Assembly (NCBI GenBank): GCA_902588615.1
Contig: CACIPV010000008.1
Coordinates: forward strand, 1-50,319
DNA length: 50,319 nt
Source: an uncultured Alphaproteobacteria bacterium
Lineage (GTDB): Bacteria; Pseudomonadota; Alphaproteobacteria; HIMB59
Direction of reading: 5' to 3'
The notes below the pieces were generated by a model. The model made no database searches and was not told the DNA's origin. It saw only the letters and a list, made by a program, of their open reading frames with translations. Below are positions 8,894 to 18,790 of the stretch, in pieces (positions within the stretch are counted from its first letter, which is position 1; every line of letters begins with the position of its first letter). The translations under genes and the position numbers were made by a program.

Positions 8894-10173
8894 GCTATCT
8901 CTCTAAAACTCAAAGTTCAGATAATGGAAATATAATTTGGCCTGGATTTGTAGATGTATTGGCATCTACGTTGATGGTTATAATTTTTATAGTTTTACTA
9001 TTCACAGTTGCTCAAGTTTATTTGGGAGATCTTGTAGTAGGAAAAAATGAACAAATACAAAGTTTGGAAAAAACAATTGTTATACAAGACGAAACTATTG
9101 TTGAACAAGATGTAACACTCACAGATAAAGAGATTGAATTAATTGATAGACAAAACCTTATAGAAAAACTTGATGAAGAGATATCTATTAAACAATCTCA
9201 AATTTTAGCTCAAGATACGATTATTCAAGACCAAGCACTTGATATAGATAAACTAAATACTATAATTGCTAAAATTACTGATGAATTATCTTTATCTTTA
9301 GCTGACAGAGAGACTCTTCAGCAAAATCTTTCTGACTTAAATAAACAACAAGAAATATTAAAATCAGATTTAATAAAACTTGGTGGAGAAAACAGTGAGT
9401 TAGTTGGACAGATTGGCGAGTCACAAAATAGAATCGAAAATCTTCTAGAATCATTAAGTTCCTCAGAAAATATAAATCAAGAATTACAAAACAAACTATC
9501 TACCCTAGAGGAGGAATCAGCAATACAATCAAGTGATTTAAATGAGGCTCTAAATTTGATATCTAATTTAGCCTTGGATATTGAGATACTTAGTAATGAA
9601 ATTAATCTTTTAAATAATTTACTAGAGTCTAAAGAGGCTGAAATAGCTCAAAATGAGATAGAACTTGGAGAGTTAGGAGATAGGTTAAATAGAGTACTTA
9701 CAAGTGAATTATTCAAATTACAAAAGTATAAATCAGAATTTTTTGGCAAGTTATCTGAAGCTTTAGCTGATAGAGACGATATCCAAATTAAAGGGGATAG
9801 ATTTATTTTTCAATCTGAGATCTTATTCGACTCTGGAAGTGCAAATATTCAAGAAGAAGGTAGGATTGCACTATCTCTTATTACGAAAACAATTATAGAA
9901 GTTGCGGAGTCAATACCATCTGATTTAAAGTGGATTTTACAAATAGACGGTCACACTGATAAAATTCCTATTTCAACTTCTCAATTTCCATCAAATTGGG
10001 AGCTATCTCATGCTAGAGCGCTTGAGGTCGTAAAATTTCTTATTCAACAAGGTATCCCTGCTAACAAATTGTCAGCAAACGGTTATGGCGAATATCAACC
10101 TATAAATACAGGAGATACCAGAGAGGATCTTAAAGAAAATCGAAGAATTGAATTAAAAATTACTCAAAAGTAA
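8890..10173 (+). CDS. OmpA/MotB-type peptidoglycan-binding protein with long coiled coil
   Basis: 427 aa with a GTG start overlapping the TolQ-like stop codon. A short cytoplasmic N-terminus ends in WPGFVDVLAS, followed by one membrane helix (about 20-45), the layout of MotB/TolR stator subunits with the typical membrane-proximal Asp (VDVL). A heptad-rich coiled coil occupies about residues 50-275. The C-terminal OmpA-like domain contains FDSGSANI, DGHTDKIPI, WELSHARAL and ENRRIELKI, which bind meso-DAP peptidoglycan. With its partner it resembles a stator whose periplasmic arm reaches the wall. No flagellar genes are nearby, so a flagellar role is not supported. Confidence 0.88.
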   Translation: MSYLSKTQSSDNGNIIWPGFVDVLASTLMVIIFIVLLFTVAQVYLGDLVVGKNEQIQSLEKTIVIQDETIVEQDVTLTDKEIELIDRQNLIEKLDEEISIKQSQILAQDTIIQDQALDIDKLNTIIAKITDELSLSLADRETLQQNLSDLNKQQEILKSDLIKLGGENSELVGQIGESQNRIENLLESLSSSENINQELQNKLSTLEEESAIQSSDLNEALNLISNLALDIEILSNEINLLNNLLESKEAEIAQNEIELGELGDRLNRVLTSELFKLQKYKSEFFGKLSEALADRDDIQIKGDRFIFQSEILFDSGSANIQEEGRIALSLITKTIIEVAESIPSDLKWILQIDGHTDKIPISTSQFPSNWELSHARALEVVKFLIQQGIPANKLSANGYGEYQPINTGDTREDLKENRRIELKITQK

Positions 10174-10175
10174 AT

Positions 10176-10733
10176 TTATTCAATCCACATTTTGATGATC
10201 TTATCTGGATCATCTACAAGACCATTTTTTATAGGATCGCCTTTTTTGATTGCATCAACAAACTCCATTCCTTCGATTACTTCGCCCCAAACAGTATATT
10301 GTCCGTCTAAATGTGGAGTATCACCGAAGCAAATAAAAAATTGACTATCAGCACTATTAGGATCTTGTGCACGTGCCATACTTAAAGTTCCTCTTTTATG
10401 TGGCATGTCATTAAATTCTGCTTCAATATTATTACCAGAACCACCTGTGCCAGCTCTTCTTAAATCATAGGTATCTGAATTTGAATTCCCAAACTGAACA
10501 TCTCCTGTTTGGGCCATAAAACCATCTATTACTCTGTGAAAAACTACCCCATCGTAACTGCCTTTTGCAACTAGATCAGTAATTTGTTTAACATGCTTTG
10601 GTGCCTTATCTTCAAAGGTCTTTATTTTGACGATTCCGTCTTTAAGTTGTAAATTGATGACATCCTCCTTAGAATATAAATTGCTAGAAAATAGTATAAA
10701 TGAAATTGAAATAATTAATTTAATCAAACTCAT
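10176..10733 (-). CDS. ppiB: Periplasmic peptidylprolyl isomerase, cyclophilin type
   Basis: 185-aa cyclophilin with an N-terminal signal peptide (about 1-21, ending near LYS-KED), so it is probably exported. Catalytic and structural motifs are clear: VFHRVIDGFMAQTGD, the catalytic Arg being in FHR, GTLSMARAQDPNSADSQFFI and HLDGQYTVWGEV. The long insert between TGD and GTLSMA (NSNSDTYDLRRAGTGGSG) is typical of alphaproteobacterial secreted cyclophilins. It catalyses cis-trans isomerisation of prolyl bonds during folding. It converges on the OmpA-like gene with 2 bp between stops and lies 35 bp downstream of sufE. Confidence 0.93.
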   Translation of the reverse strand: MSLIKLIISISFILFSSNLYSKEDVINLQLKDGIVKIKTFEDKAPKHVKQITDLVAKGSYDGVVFHRVIDGFMAQTGDVQFGNSNSDTYDLRRAGTGGSGNNIEAEFNDMPHKRGTLSMARAQDPNSADSQFFICFGDTPHLDGQYTVWGEVIEGMEFVDAIKKGDPIKNGLVDDPDKIIKMWIE

Positions 10734-10768
10734 TTTATGAAATTAGCATAGTTTACTATCAATAAAAT

Positions 10769-11185
10769 TTATTTATTTGATAAATCTGTCGCTATAGATG
10801 TTATTTTTTTTCTTAGCGAATTAAGGCCGTTAGATCTTGATTGACCTAGATGGGAAGAAAGGCCAATTTCTTCAAAAAAAGATAATGGGGTGTTTATTAT
10901 TGTTTCAGGAGTTTCATCGTTATAAGCAAAATAAACTAAATAAAACAAACCTTTTACAATTACAGAGTCGCTTGAACCTAAAAGGTTGATTTTTCCATCA
11001 TTGATTTTAGGCACCATCCATAGATTTGATGTACATCCTTGAACACGATATTCCTCAGTTTTATATTTATCCTCAAGATCAGGAAGTTTTTTTCCTAAAT
11101 CTATCAGATATTGATATTTATCCTCCCAATTATCAAAAAATGAGAAATCTTCCTTAATTTTGTTGATTTTTTCATTAATTAACAT
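10769..11185 (-). CDS. sufE: SufE-family cysteine desulfurase sulfur acceptor
   Basis: 138 aa, the usual SufE length. The sulfur-accepting Cys is C51 in YRVQGCTSNLW, matching position and context in characterised SufE proteins (VxGCxSxxW). Further family features are YLIDLGKKLPDL near the N-terminus and FFEEIGLSSHLGQSRSNGL near the C-terminus. It takes persulfide sulfur from a SufS-type desulfurase for Fe-S cluster assembly. No other suf genes are in view, so it may be a stand-alone copy; SufE versus CsdE cannot be separated. It diverges from rpmJ across a 39-bp gap. Confidence 0.92.
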   Translation of the reverse strand: MLINEKINKIKEDFSFFDNWEDKYQYLIDLGKKLPDLEDKYKTEEYRVQGCTSNLWMVPKINDGKINLLGSSDSVIVKGLFYLVYFAYNDETPETIINTPLSFFEEIGLSSHLGQSRSNGLNSLRKKITSIATDLSNK

Positions 11186-11224
11186 AAATTTCAGCCTTAT
11201 TGTTTATAACTAATACATTAAATT

Positions 11225-11350
11225 ATGAAAATTAAAAGTTCTCTTAAAACAGCAAAAACCAGAGATAAGAATAATCAACTGGTTAGAAGAAAGGGTAGGT
11301 TATATGTAATCAATAAAACAAACCCAAGAATGAAAGCCAGACAAGGCTAA
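11225..11350 (+). CDS. rpmJ: 50S ribosomal protein bL36, zinc-ligand-free type
   Basis: A 41-aa ORF starting at the ATG at 11225, beginning [13 protein letters not shown] and ending [15 protein letters not shown]. This is bL36 in the form common to alphaproteobacteria: the [16 protein letters not shown] core is unmistakable. The four zinc-ribbon ligands of the C+ paralogue are absent and the protein contains no cysteine. It is a monocistronic gene squeezed between divergent sufE and convergent trxB, whose 3' end is 2 bp away. Confidence 0.95.
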   Translation: MKIKSSLKTAKTRDKNNQLVRRKGRLYVINKTNPRMKARQG

Positions 11351-11352
11351 AG

Positions 11353-12273
11353 TTAATCTAGATACTTCTCAACTTCTAAAGCTGCCATACATCCCATACC
11401 AGCAGCGGTAACAGCCTGTCTATAAATCTTATCTTTAACATCTCCTGCAGCAAATACCCCTTCAATAGAGGTCTTTGTACTATCTGGATCTGTAATAATG
11501 TATCCACCCTCATCCATTTTTAGTTGACCTTTAAATAATTGTGTTGCTGGATCGTGACCTATCGCAATAAATACACCATCTATTTTGAGATTTGAAATTT
11601 TATTTTCTTGTTTATTTAACAAGTCTATTGACTCTAAATCATCATTTCCATTAAACTTAGTTACTTCACTATTCCAAATAAACTCTATTTTAGAATTTTG
11701 TTTTAATCGATCTTGTAATATTTTTTCAGCTCTAAGTTTATCTCTTCTGTGAACAAGATAAACTTTTGTTGCAAATTTAGTTAAAAATAATGCCTCCTCA
11801 GCTGCACTATTTCCACCACCAATAACAGCAACCTCTTTATCTTTAAAGAAAAAACCATCACAAGTTGCACATGCAGATAGCCCATGACCTTGAAATTTAG
11901 ACTCATTTTCTAAACCGAGCCATCTCGCTTGTGCTCCTGTGCTAATTATCACAGTTTTGGTATTTAGAGTTGTGCCATTATCTAAATTTAATTTTTTAAT
12001 TTTTTCGTTTAAAAAAACTTCTGTTACTTGTGAATTGATTATTTCAGTGCCAACATGTGCTGCTTGCTTTTGCATTTGTTCCATTAACCATGGTCCTTGA
12101 ATAGGATCTTCGTACCCTGGATAGTTTTCAACATCAGTGGTTATGGTTAGTTGACCACCAGGCTGAAAACCACTAACTAAAATAGGCTTTAAATTAGCCC
12201 TAGCAGCGTATATTGCAGCAGTATATCCAGCAGGTCCTGAACCTATAATAATAACATTATTAATATCAGCCAT
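11353..12273 (-). CDS. trxB: Thioredoxin-disulfide reductase
   Basis: 306-aa flavoprotein of the usual bacterial low-Mr length. The FAD-binding GSGPAG lies at 11-16, the redox-active CATC at 135-138 in SACATCDGFF, the NADPH-binding GGGNSAAEEA follows, then HRRDKLRA, and the C-terminal FAD motif is FAAGDVKDKIYRQAVTAAGMG. It reduces thioredoxin with NADPH in the cytoplasm. Its start overlaps the end of the upstream 2OG-oxygenase gene by 8 bp, and with the ELM1-family gene the three form a tight minus-strand operon. Confidence 0.97.
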   Translation of the reverse strand: MADINNVIIIGSGPAGYTAAIYAARANLKPILVSGFQPGGQLTITTDVENYPGYEDPIQGPWLMEQMQKQAAHVGTEIINSQVTEVFLNEKIKKLNLDNGTTLNTKTVIISTGAQARWLGLENESKFQGHGLSACATCDGFFFKDKEVAVIGGGNSAAEEALFLTKFATKVYLVHRRDKLRAEKILQDRLKQNSKIEFIWNSEVTKFNGNDDLESIDLLNKQENKISNLKIDGVFIAIGHDPATQLFKGQLKMDEGGYIITDPDSTKTSIEGVFAAGDVKDKIYRQAVTAAGMGCMAALEVEKYLD

Positions 12274-12892
12274 CTATTGGCCAACTAGTGGGGAAGGTTA
12301 CATAATTTATCTGCATGCATCTTCTTTCAATCTTGATTTCTTTTTTTTCAAGTCCGTGCCAAGTATTATTTCCAGAAGCAAAAAAATAACCAGTATTATG
12401 TTTATAGGGAACTGTCTTAACAAGTTTCATATCTGTGTCGTAAAAATCTGTTCCAAGATTTTCTGATTCATCGTAGGTATTAATAAATAACATCATAGTC
12501 ATAAGTTTCTCTTTGATATCCAAATGAGGTTTTAGCCAAAAACCTTTACGATCTGATATGTATTCAATTCTAATAAAACTATTTGATAAATCTTTTTTTA
12601 TTTTCTCTTGTATTGACTCAATGACATCCTTATCTCTTAAATCATCTATTAAACCCATACCATTTGACAAGTTTTTTGAATTATCACTTTCTAAAAAAAC
12701 TCTAAGTTTACCATCTATCCCTTCTCCACCAGCATCAGCAGCTCTTGTACCATCAAAAGACCGAGGTGCATCAGATATATCTACATCATTAAGTTCTTTT
12801 ATTAGTTCTTCTGTAAAAGGGGAGTCTAGCTCCCAATGGGGAAAAGGGTCTGAGAACATTTTACAACGATTTAATATTGATTCCTTAAGCAT
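12266..12892 (-). CDS. 2-oxoglutarate/Fe(II)-dependent oxygenase (prolyl-4-hydroxylase-like)
   Basis: 208-aa predicted dioxygenase. The facial triad is H123 and D125 in KPHLDIKEK and H179 in NTWHGLEKK. R190/R191 after the second His fits the 2-oxoglutarate anchor. The double-stranded beta-helix core runs from about residue 105 to 200. The substrate is unknown; close-looking proteins occur with sugar or glycan genes as well as alone. It sits between an ELM1-family gene (8-bp overlap) and trxB (8-bp overlap). Confidence 0.8.
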   Translation of the reverse strand: MLKESILNRCKMFSDPFPHWELDSPFTEELIKELNDVDISDAPRSFDGTRAADAGGEGIDGKLRVFLESDNSKNLSNGMGLIDDLRDKDVIESIQEKIKKDLSNSFIRIEYISDRKGFWLKPHLDIKEKLMTMMLFINTYDESENLGTDFYDTDMKLVKTVPYKHNTGYFFASGNNTWHGLEKKEIKIERRCMQINYVTFPTSWPIDG

Positions 12893-13826
12893 TAATAGAA
12901 CTGAACCTTAAATTAGATTGTATCTTATTCAAGATCTTAGTTTTAAGATTTTTGTTGTACTCATCAATCGAGATTTCATAAGGTTTTAAATTTTGATTAT
13001 AAAATTGTGCGAAATTAAGCTCAGTAATTTTATCAAAAAACTTAAGATATCTTTTTGGGCAAAATTTTTCTTCAAACTTAAATAAAAAAGTTCCAGCTTC
13101 AGAAGATATAGCTTCAGATATCATGGATATTGAGTCCCAAGTTACAACTTGTAAATTACCCTTAGATAGAAGCTCACCATACTTCCTTGGATTAAATAAA
13201 TCATCGAAGGTAATAATATTTTCATTATCAATTTTTGATAATTCTTCTATCAGTGCTCTTGGTGTTCTTCGTGATGGTATGACATTGACTTTGAACTCAT
13301 TACTTAAAAATTTTATTTCATTTAAAATTTTTTCTTGTGTTTGCTGATAAAACTTAAAATATTTGTTCGGTCCGCCAATAATAAAATTTATTGTATTTTT
13401 ATTTCTAATATTTTTTTTGAATTTAATATTATGTATTGCTAATAAAGTTGAAATACAATTTTCATAATTTAAATTATCATGTTCCGGGCAAACAATAAGA
13501 TCAAAAAACTTATGGTTGATTTTTGGGTTTTGTATGTGAATATTAAAAATTAAATCCTTATATTTTCTTTTTAAATAAACAGATGCTTTAACACTTTTTT
13601 TGCCACAACTGATAAGTATTGTATTTTCTTCAATCTTCAATGAAGATATATTCTCATAAGCAAATCTACTTGCAGGTATTAATTCTATAGGTAAGTATTT
13701 AAAAACAGATTTTATTTTTAAATCAAAATTTTTATAAGAATTAGATATTAAATTAGCTAATCCCTCTATTTGACTTCTCATACCAGCAGCTCCTTCGCTG
13801 ATGGTAATTACTTTGTAGGTATTCAA
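12885..13826 (-). CDS. Mitochondrial-fission ELM1-like family protein
   Basis: 313 aa. The pattern matches the ELM1 (DUF1022) family, which has a GT-B glycosyltransferase-like fold: SEGAAGMRSQIEGLA at the N-terminus, ISCGKKS, FIIGGPNKYF, then SRRTPRALIEEL and VTWDSISMISEAISS. The last motif corresponds to the nucleotide-sugar or acceptor-loop region. The family is typical of alphaproteobacteria and plants, but its bacterial biochemical role is not established. It starts six bases downstream of the greA stop, so it is probably read with greA, and it ends overlapping the 2OG oxygenase. Confidence 0.82.
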   Translation of the reverse strand: MNTYKVITISEGAAGMRSQIEGLANLISNSYKNFDLKIKSVFKYLPIELIPASRFAYENISSLKIEENTILISCGKKSVKASVYLKRKYKDLIFNIHIQNPKINHKFFDLIVCPEHDNLNYENCISTLLAIHNIKFKKNIRNKNTINFIIGGPNKYFKFYQQTQEKILNEIKFLSNEFKVNVIPSRRTPRALIEELSKIDNENIITFDDLFNPRKYGELLSKGNLQVVTWDSISMISEAISSEAGTFLFKFEEKFCPKRYLKFFDKITELNFAQFYNQNLKPYEISIDEYNKNLKTKILNKIQSNLRFSSINA

Positions 13827-13832
13827 ATTCTA

Positions 13833-14306
13833 TTATTTAAATCTTACTGACTTAATTTCGTATGAAGTTATACCTTTTGGGGTTGATACTTCTATGTAAT
13901 CGCCCTTTTTCTTTCCAATTAAAGCTCTTGCTATTGGGCTTGTTACAGATATTTTTTTCTGTTCAATGTCAGCTTCCACTTCGCCAACTAACTGATACTT
14001 AGACTCTTTATCATTGTCTAAGTTTATAATTGAAACAGTTGCTCCAAATTTCACAACTGTTCCTGATAATTTTGATACATCTATTAATTCTGCTTGAGCA
14101 ATAATACTCTCTATTTCTGCTACTCTACCTTCAATAAAGCTTTGTTTTTCTCTAGCTGCGTGATACTCAGCGTTTTCAGAAAGATCACCATTACTTCTGG
14201 CATCAGCTATAGCTTTAATAATAATTGGTCTTTCAACTGTTTTTAGATGCTTAAGTTCATCGAGGAGTTTTTTTTGCCCCTCTTCTGTCATTGGTATTTT
14301 TTCCAT
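13833..14306 (-). CDS. greA: Transcription elongation factor GreA
   Basis: 157 aa, standard length. The N-terminal coiled coil contains MTEEGQKKLLDELKHLKTVERP and the tip region ARSNGDLSENAEYHAAREKQ, whose acidic residues stimulate RNA cleavage by RNA polymerase. The C-terminal FKBP-like domain ends with SPIARALIGKKKGDYIEVSTPKG. It rescues backtracked polymerase. It follows carB by 69 bp on the same strand; that gap may hold a separate promoter. Confidence 0.97.
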   Translation of the reverse strand: MEKIPMTEEGQKKLLDELKHLKTVERPIIIKAIADARSNGDLSENAEYHAAREKQSFIEGRVAEIESIIAQAELIDVSKLSGTVVKFGATVSIINLDNDKESKYQLVGEVEADIEQKKISVTSPIARALIGKKKGDYIEVSTPKGITSYEIKSVRFK

Positions 14307-14375
14307 TTTTTTACTATTTTTATTAAGTTGTAGAAAATATTGAATTTTATGTACTATTACAAATGAATTTTTATA

Positions 14376-17300
14376 CTAAAAAGAATGATGAATTTGTATA
14401 GGTTTTACGGAAATAGGCTTATTTTTCAATGTAATCAGCGATTTTATAAGTATTTCTGCACTTCTTAGATTAGTATAATAAGGAACATTTAGATCTACCG
14501 CTGTTCTTCTTATAGTAAAACTGTCAATTATTGCTTGTTTCTTTTCGGTGGTATTTATTATTAAATCAATTTTATTTTGCTTTATATATTCTACCACATG
14601 TGGTGATCCTTCAGCCACTTTATTAACCAAATTTGAAGAAATTCCCTCTTTCAACAAAAAGTCGTGAGTTCCTTTTGTTGTATATAAATTATAACCATTT
14701 TCTATAAAAGATTTAGCTATTTCAGATATACTTTGCTTATCTTCGTTTTTTACTGAAATGAATATATTTTTTAAATTATTAAGTTTCTGTCCTGCACCAA
14801 TTTGACTTTTGAAATAAGCTAAATAAAAGTCCTCGTCTATACCCATAACCTCACCAGTACTTTTCATCTCTGGGCCAAGTATTACATCGGTATTTGGAAA
14901 TTTATTGAATGGAAATACAGCCTCTTTGATTGCAAAATAAGGTAAATTACTGTTATCAAAATTTTGATGCTCTTCAGCTAAAGTTTTACCTACAATTAAT
15001 TCAGCAGCAATTTTTATAAAAGGTATTCCTATTGCTTTAGCTAGAAAAGGTATGGTTCTACTGGCTCTTGGATTTGCTTCAAGTATAAAAATTTCATCAT
15101 CTTTGATAGCATATTGGATATTCATTAAACCCAGAGTATTTAATTCACTTACTAGAGCTAAGCTAAATTTTTTTATATCTGATATAATCTTATCATTAAG
15201 AGAGAAAGGGGGTATGGAACATGCACTATCTCCTGAATGAATACCAGCCTCTTCAATATGTTCCATTATTCCAGCTATCATGGAGTTACCTTGATTATCC
15301 CTTAATACATCAACATCTACCTCTTTTGCATTTTGAAGAAACTCATCAATTAGAATCACATTATTTTCTAAAGCCCAATAATTTTGATCAATATATTCTT
15401 GAACATCATCTAAATTGGCCATTTTTTCCATCATTCTTCCCCCAAGGACATAGGAAGGCCTTAATAAAATTGGAAACTTTAGTTTGGAGGATTTAGCAAC
15501 AAGTTCTTTTGTTCCTAGAGAGATATCACTCTTTGGTTGTTTTAAGCCCACCTTTTGAATTAATTTTTGAAATCTCTCTCTGTCTTCAGAGATATCTATC
15601 GCTTCAAAAGATGTTCCTAATATCTTATAGCCATATTCTTTGAGTTTATTAGCTATTCTTAAAGGTGTCTGTCCACCAAATTGGACAATAACACCCTCGA
15701 CAAAACCTTTCTCATTTTCTTTATCAATTATATTTTTGACATATTCAAAGTCTAAAGGCTCAAAATATAGTTTATCTGAAGTATCATAATCAGTTGAAAC
15801 TGTCTCAGGATTACAATTAATCATAATTGTTTCATAACCAAGTTTCTGAAAAGATTTTACTGCTTGCACACAGCAATAATCAAATTCTATACCTTGACCT
15901 ATCCTATTAGGGCCGGAACCAAGAATTATGATCTTTTTCTTATTTTCTGGTCTAGACTCACAACTGAACTCATTTGTTTCTGAGGTGAATGATGAATAAA
16001 GATAAGCAGTAGAAGAGTCAAATTCATTTCCGCATGTATCGACTCTTTTAAATACTGTTTTTAAATTATTTTTTTTCTGAAGATCATAGATTTCATTTAT
16101 ATTAATTTTAGTTAAATTGCTTATGTGGTAATTTGAGAAACCAATTTTTTTGGCAGATATAAATAAATTTTTTTCTAAGCTATTACCTGCTTTTACAAGT
16201 TCTTGTTCAATATCGATTATTTCATTTATTTCTCTTAAAAAAAACAGATCAATATGTGTCAGTTCACATATTTCAGTTAAAGGTATTTTACGTCTTATAG
16301 CCTCTGCAACTATTAATAACCTATCAGGTCTTTGCTTTGTGAGTAAATTTTTTAAATTTTCATCTTTTAAATTTAATAATTCATGACTTATATTTAATCC
16401 AAAGTTATCTGACTCTATAGAGTAGAAAGCTTTTAGAAGAGACTCTTTGAAAGTTCTACCAATAGACATAATTTCACCAACAGATTTCATAGCAGTGTTT
16501 AATTCACTGGGAGTACCTTGGAATTTTTCAAAATTAAATTTGGGAATTTTGGTAACAATATAATCTATAACTGGTTCAAAACTAGCCGGAGTCACCTTGG
16601 TAATATCATTCTCTAATTCATCTAAAGTGTAACCAACTGCTAGTAGTGCTGCTATTTTGGCGATAGGGAAACCAGTTGCCTTAGAAGCTAATGCAGATGA
16701 TCTACTTACTCGAGGATTCATTTCAATAATCAAAATCCTTCCATTTTCTGGATTTACTGCAAATTGAACATTTGATCCTCCAGTCTCTACGCCTATTTTC
16801 CTTAGAATGGCAATACTTTGATTTCTTAATTTTTGATATTCTTTATCAGTTAATGTAAGTGCTGGAGCTATAGTGATACTATCCCCTGTATGTACTCCCA
16901 TTGGATCTAAATTTTCTATAGAGCAAACAATTATTGAGTTATCTAAATTATCTCTAACTACTTCAAATTCAAATTCTTTCCATCCAATTAACGACTCTTC
17001 AACAAGAGTTTTTGACACAGGGCTTAAATCGATAGCATTTTTGACTTTAGAGATAAATTCTTCTTTTTCATATACAATACCCCCACCAGTACCACCTAGA
17101 GTGTAAAAAGGTCTCAAAATTAAAGGGAAATTAACTTCATTAACTATTTTATTCAGGTCAGACTTATCATCAACAATTATGCTAAATGGAGTCTCGAGTC
17201 CGATTTCAGACATCGCTTCTGCAAATAATTTTCTATCTTCAGCTACATCTATAGACCTTGGACTAGCACCTAAGATTTTAATCGGACTATTTTTGAAATA

Positions 17301-17618
17301 ATTTTCTTTATTTAATTCTCTAATTATATTGAGAGCTGTTTGACCTCCCATTGTTGGTAAAATTGCATCGGGTTTTTCTTTATCAATTATTTTTTTTACA
17401 ATTTCTTTATCAATAGGCTCAATATAAGTTTTATCTGCGAATTCCGGGTCTGTCATTATAGTTGCTGGATTAGAGTTAATTAAAACAACTTCATAACCCT
17501 CTTTTTTAAGCGCCTTACATGCTTGACTGCCAGAGTAATCAAATTCACATGCTTGACCTATAATGATAGGACCAGAGCCAATAACCAATATTTTAGATAT
17601 ATCTTTTCTAGCCGGCAT
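14376..17618 (-). CDS. carB: Carbamoyl-phosphate synthase large subunit
   Basis: 1080 aa, close to the E. coli length of 1073. It has two homologous ATP-grasp halves. The first starts [22 protein letters not shown] and carries GGTGGGIVY and [18 protein letters not shown]. The second starts around residue 565 with [20 protein letters not shown] and carries [18 protein letters not shown]-terminal methylglyoxal-synthase-like allosteric domain follows (about 935-1080). It makes carbamoyl phosphate from bicarbonate, ammonia from CarA, and ATP for pyrimidine and arginine synthesis. The start overlaps carA by 11 bp. Confidence 0.98.
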   Translation of the reverse strand: MPARKDISKILVIGSGPIIIGQACEFDYSGSQACKALKKEGYEVVLINSNPATIMTDPEFADKTYIEPIDKEIVKKIIDKEKPDAILPTMGGQTALNIIRELNKENYFKNSPIKILGASPRSIDVAEDRKLFAEAMSEIGLETPFSIIVDDKSDLNKIVNEVNFPLILRPFYTLGGTGGGIVYEKEEFISKVKNAIDLSPVSKTLVEESLIGWKEFEFEVVRDNLDNSIIVCSIENLDPMGVHTGDSITIAPALTLTDKEYQKLRNQSIAILRKIGVETGGSNVQFAVNPENGRILIIEMNPRVSRSSALASKATGFPIAKIAALLAVGYTLDELENDITKVTPASFEPVIDYIVTKIPKFNFEKFQGTPSELNTAMKSVGEIMSIGRTFKESLLKAFYSIESDNFGLNISHELLNLKDENLKNLLTKQRPDRLLIVAEAIRRKIPLTEICELTHIDLFFLREINEIIDIEQELVKAGNSLEKNLFISAKKIGFSNYHISNLTKININEIYDLQKKNNLKTVFKRVDTCGNEFDSSTAYLYSSFTSETNEFSCESRPENKKKIIILGSGPNRIGQGIEFDYCCVQAVKSFQKLGYETIMINCNPETVSTDYDTSDKLYFEPLDFEYVKNIIDKENEKGFVEGVIVQFGGQTPLRIANKLKEYGYKILGTSFEAIDISEDRERFQKLIQKVGLKQPKSDISLGTKELVAKSSKLKFPILLRPSYVLGGRMMEKMANLDDVQEYIDQNYWALENNVILIDEFLQNAKEVDVDVLRDNQGNSMIAGIMEHIEEAGIHSGDSACSIPPFSLNDKIISDIKKFSLALVSELNTLGLMNIQYAIKDDEIFILEANPRASRTIPFLAKAIGIPFIKIAAELIVGKTLAEEHQNFDNSNLPYFAIKEAVFPFNKFPNTDVILGPEMKSTGEVMGIDEDFYLAYFKSQIGAGQKLNNLKNIFISVKNEDKQSISEIAKSFIENGYNLYTTKGTHDFLLKEGISSNLVNKVAEGSPHVVEYIKQNKIDLIINTTEKKQAIIDSFTIRRTAVDLNVPYYTNLRSAEILIKSLITLKNKPISVKPIQIHHSF

Positions 17619-18747
17619 TCTTTTCCATTAAATTTATAAATTCATCAAAAAGATATCTACTGTCATGTGGTCCGGGGCTAGACTCAGGATGATATTGAAC
17701 AGAGAATAAAGGTTGATCATTTGCCTTCATACCGTCAATAGTTTTATCAAATAATGATTTGTGTGTTATTTGAAGGTTAGTGGGAAAATTTTCATCTAAA
17801 ACTACAAAACCGTGATTTTGAGATGTAATTTCAACTTTGTTTGTTTCCAAGTTTTTTACTGGGTGATTACCACCTCGATGGCCTTTTTCCATTCGAGCAG
17901 TGGAAGCATTAAATGCTAAGCTCAATATTTGATGACCGAGGCAAATACCAAAAGTCGGTATTTTTTTGTTTAGTAATTTATTTAATTCAGTTTTTATATT
18001 TTCATAGACTTTTTTAGGATCACCTGGACCATTACTTAAAAAAAAACCATCAAAATTTTTATTAATTATATCCTCAGCATTGAAATTCATATCAAATTCC
18101 TCTATTTCACAATTTCTAGAATACAAGTTTTTCTTAATATTGTCTTTTGCTCCAAAATTTAAAAAAGCTATTGAGTACTTTTTTTTACCTATTTCTTGTT
18201 TTTCTATGTTCAGTTCAGATGTAAAATCCTTGATTACATCATTCTCCTCTAGAGAGAGACTTTGATCTATTTGTTTACAAATTTGCTCTATTCCTTTGTT
18301 TTCAAAATATTCCTCAGAACATAGCATTATATTTTTTGGTCCAAAATTTCTTACAATTTTAGTTACGGCTCTTGTATCTAAATCAAAAAAAGCACAAGAA
18401 TTTTGATTAATGATCCAATTTGTAAAATTTGTTTGTGCTCTCCAATTTGAACTTAATTCAAACAATTCATTACATATTAAACCAGATGCATGTATTTTCC
18501 ATGACTCGTAATCTTCATTATTACATCCAACAATACCAATCAATGGAAAGGTAAAATTTATAAACTGAGATTTATATGAGGGATCAGTTAATATTTCCTG
18601 ATACCCCGTCATACTAGTATTGAAGCAAATTTCTGCTATCTTAAATTGATCTTTTGACAGAAACTTACCTTTGAAAATATATTTTTTGTTATAAATTAAA
18701 TAACCGTTTTGATAATTAAGCTTAGTTTTATTATCTAATACGGTCAT
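17608..18747 (-). CDS. carA: Carbamoyl-phosphate synthase small (glutaminase) subunit
   Basis: 379 aa. The N-terminal CPSase small-chain domain contains [19 protein letters not shown]. The C-terminal class I glutamine amidotransferase has the nucleophile C269 in FGICLGHQ and the partner pair H353 and E355 in [12 protein letters not shown]. It supplies ammonia to CarB. It leads the carA-carB unit with an 11-bp overlap and diverges from yqeY over a 43-bp AT-rich gap that must contain both promoters. Together with pyrE at the far end it represents pyrimidine synthesis. Confidence 0.97.
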   Translation of the reverse strand: MTVLDNKTKLNYQNGYLIYNKKYIFKGKFLSKDQFKIAEICFNTSMTGYQEILTDPSYKSQFINFTFPLIGIVGCNNEDYESWKIHASGLICNELFELSSNWRAQTNFTNWIINQNSCAFFDLDTRAVTKIVRNFGPKNIMLCSEEYFENKGIEQICKQIDQSLSLEENDVIKDFTSELNIEKQEIGKKKYSIAFLNFGAKDNIKKNLYSRNCEIEEFDMNFNAEDIINKNFDGFFLSNGPGDPKKVYENIKTELNKLLNKKIPTFGICLGHQILSLAFNASTARMEKGHRGGNHPVKNLETNKVEITSQNHGFVVLDENFPTNLQITHKSLFDKTIDGMKANDQPLFSVQYHPESSPGPHDSRYLFDEFINLMEKNAG

Positions 18748-18776
18748 ATTAAATCATGTGTATTAGTATATTATAT

Positions 18777-18783
18777 GAGAGGA
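18777..18783 (+). promoter_or_regulatory. Strong Shine-Dalgarno for yqeY
   Basis: GAGAGGA ends seven bases before the yqeY ATG, one of the few clear ribosome-binding sites in this window. A -10-like TATATT lies just upstream at 18767-18772. It supports both the start choice and a promoter in the carA-yqeY divergent gap. Confidence 0.6.
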
Positions 18784-18790
18784 ATTTCAA

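Noticed and set aside
8033..10173. Possible Zorya-type defence module (ZorA/ZorB-like MotA and OmpA proteins)
   Set aside because: No ZorC/ZorD/ZorE helicase or nuclease lies nearby; the flanks are housekeeping genes (PagL-like, ppiB, sufE) on a compact core chromosome.
15052..15496. Plus-strand reading frames of 60-90 codons within carB
   Set aside because: They are antisense to highly conserved CarB coding sequence and resemble no known family; the same holds for other frames opposite murE, ligA and recN.
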